The notes beneath the pieces were generated by a model that did not search any database, had not been told where the DNA came from, and worked only from the letters and a program-made list of their open reading frames with translations. 64,000 nt of DNA from positions 380,137 through 444,136 of the forward strand of contig CAVOKN010000007.1 in the NCBI GenBank assembly GCA_963696505.1, in the 5' to 3' direction. The position numbers and the translations under genes are program-made. Of the stretch, positions 62,994 through 64,000 are shown in pieces. How positions within the stretch are numbered: position 1 is the stretch's first letter; each line of letters starts with the position of its first letter. Origin of the DNA: CAVOKN01 sp963696505 (GTDB lineage Bacteria > Pseudomonadota > Gammaproteobacteria > Burkholderiales > Rhodocyclaceae).

Positions 62994-63333
62994 CCGAAAA
63001 TCCTCCAGGAGTATGACGTGCAACACACGCGTATCTACACCGACAGATCACACAAGCGACAGCCCGTAGCGGTGATGTCCTTGCGTACGTTGCCGTTCAC
63101 GCTTGCTACATCACCCGTTTGCCCGATGTGTGCGTCTGCCCAGTTTGAATACGAGCACGCTCACAAGCAGCGCAGCGGTTGGAACGAATACGCAACAAGA
63201 AGCATCCGGGAGGGAAATGGATAGCCTAGCCCGACAGCCCGCAAGGTCTCAGGCCACGAGGCCCGGATGCTCCAAAGGACTCCGGGCCTCGTGCTTTTCA
63301 AGGTCCCGGCCGTTTATGGAAAAAAATGACATC
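62994..63333. other. Intergenic region with a terminator hairpin
   Basis: No gene was supported between the ISL3 element and the unknown gene. It contains the terminator listed next, which sits just upstream of that gene, so the gene needs its own promoter between 63298 and 63333 or reads through. Confidence 0.4.
63255..63298 (+). terminator. Rho-independent terminator
   Basis: A 13-base perfect stem (63255-63267 and 63281-63293, GGCCCGG core) with a 13-base loop is followed by CTTTT. Something to its left on the plus strand, now interrupted by the ISL3 element, was probably terminated here. Confidence 0.65.
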
Positions 63334-63972
63334 ATGGGTATGTTCGATCACCTGAAGTGCAAATATCCATTGCCTGATGCCGGCGACAACGATCTGGAAT
63401 ACCAGACCAAGGACACGCCGGCACAGTTTCTGGACAACTACGAAATCCGCGCGGACGGCTCTTTGTGGCACCTGGACTACGATATCGAGGACAGGAGCGA
63501 CCCGAATGTAGAGGGACTCGCTCGCCTAGTCGGCAGGCTAAGCCGCGTTAACGAACGATGGGAGCCCGTGCCGTTTACTGGTGAGATCCGCTTCTACTGC
63601 TACGTCGGCGAAAACCAGTGCACCGAGTTCTCGGCTTACTTCTTGAATGGCATGCTGAACTTCCTGAAGCCGATCGGAAAGGAAACCATTCCCGTGAAGG
63701 TGCGGGTGAAACTGCGCTCCGGCCGCGAGGCGGAAGTGGAACCGGCCAAGGGCGTCCACGGCATGCTGCTGGTTTCCGGAGCGGGCGACGGGTACTTCCT
63801 GCGCGTGCGTCACGGAGCGGAATACCGTGACTATCGACTGGCCCACTCTGACATGGAAGTCCGCATCCTCGATAACGAGGCTTTCTTTTATCGTGCGGGT
63901 GATGACCTCTGGCTGGATCATGCGCCGGAGACGCTGGGATTAGAGATTGTGAACATGGCGGAGGGCAAATGA
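63334..63972 (+). CDS. Unknown protein, often found in mobile or phage-like regions
   Basis: A 212-residue soluble protein starting MGMFDHLKCKYPLPDAGDNDLEYQTKDT, with NYEIRADGSLWHLDYDIED and FTGEIRFYCYVGE. Many acidic and aromatic residues; no signal or membrane segment; no catalytic motif known to me. Similar hypothetical proteins are seen in mobile regions, but this is recall, not a search. An upstream ATG at 63316 is possible. The next gene starts at ATG overlapping its stop (ATGA), so at least a two-gene operon continues past the window. Confidence 0.6.
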   Translation: MGMFDHLKCKYPLPDAGDNDLEYQTKDTPAQFLDNYEIRADGSLWHLDYDIEDRSDPNVEGLARLVGRLSRVNERWEPVPFTGEIRFYCYVGENQCTEFSAYFLNGMLNFLKPIGKETIPVKVRVKLRSGREAEVEPAKGVHGMLLVSGAGDGYFLRVRHGAEYRDYRLAHSDMEVRILDNEAFFYRAGDDLWLDHAPETLGLEIVNMAEGK

Positions 63973-64000
63973 AACAGCGAATTCGCTACTGGAGTTGCAC
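63969..64000 (+). CDS. Start of next gene in the operon (cut by window edge)
   Basis: ATG at 63969 overlaps the previous stop; the visible peptide is MKQRIRYWSC. Too short to identify. Confidence 0.4.
   Translation, partial: MKQRIRYWSC

Overview
The window is high-GC DNA that looks like a betaproteobacterium, most likely Rhodocyclales (Azoarcus/Thauera/Accumulibacter-like). Supporting signs are aspartate kinase followed directly by tRNA-Ser(GCU), the DUF3429, Trp-rich TIGR02450 and kinase-HDOD-GAF proteins, a XanB2-type chorismatase beside a halogenase-like flavoprotein, and glycogen genes (pgm, glgC, glgP). The genus assignment is inference only.

Layout. 1-1653: edge of an accessory region with an IS4-type transposase end, a TacA/TacT-like toxin-antitoxin pair and a 3' fragment of tRNA-Val(GAC) that looks like an integration scar. 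2.4-15.5 kb: chromosomal genes, namely a periplasmic histidine phosphatase and NHL protein, a SOUL protein, an ABC1/UbiB kinase with two small membrane proteins, an SDR divergent from a Trp-rich/flavin oxidoreductase operon with paired operators, an ABC exporter, two lipoprotein hydrolases and an MFS transporter. 15.5-19.8 kb: frameshifted tcdA and an Mla/MCE lipid transport operon (mlaE-mlaF-mlaD-pqiC). 20.4-21.7 kb: two toxin-antitoxin modules, one with a truncated toxin. 22-24.5 kb: glycogen phosphorylase. 25-31 kb: a minus-strand run resembling the tailoring part of an aryl polyene/xanthomonadin pigment locus (flavoprotein, XanB2 chorismatase, acyltransferase, glycosyltransferase, methyltransferase, antiporter). 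31.4-36.9 kb: a B12-type radical SAM protein, then pgm and glgC. 37-38.6 kb: an IS200/IS605 element with intact TnpB and internally deleted TnpA. 39.6-46.3 kb: alpha-carbonic anhydrase, a DUF1015 protein, aroG and mfd. 46.4-50.2 kb: a broken MmeI-like restriction-modification gene and a ParDE pair. 50.5-53.6 kb: phosphoribosyltransferase and the amrB-amrA-amrS (AmmeMemoRadiSam) operon. 53.9-59.8 kb: Ser/Thr kinase-HDOD-GAF fusion, queD, a radical SAM protein, an XRE regulator, lysC and tRNA-Ser. 59.8-64 kb: a lower-GC, decayed island with HerA-like and AbiEii fragments and a complete but frameshifted ISL3-family element with inverted repeats and a target duplication.

Two themes stand out. The accessory DNA at both ends is anchored on tRNA sequences. 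Several otherwise good genes are each broken by exactly one extra base at G/C-rich positions, which may reflect assembly errors as much as true decay; these are marked as pseudogenes with that caveat. The systems of most biological interest are the AmmeMemoRadiSam operon, the PKS-less pigment tailoring block, the kinase-HDOD-GAF fusion and the TnpB-only transposon.
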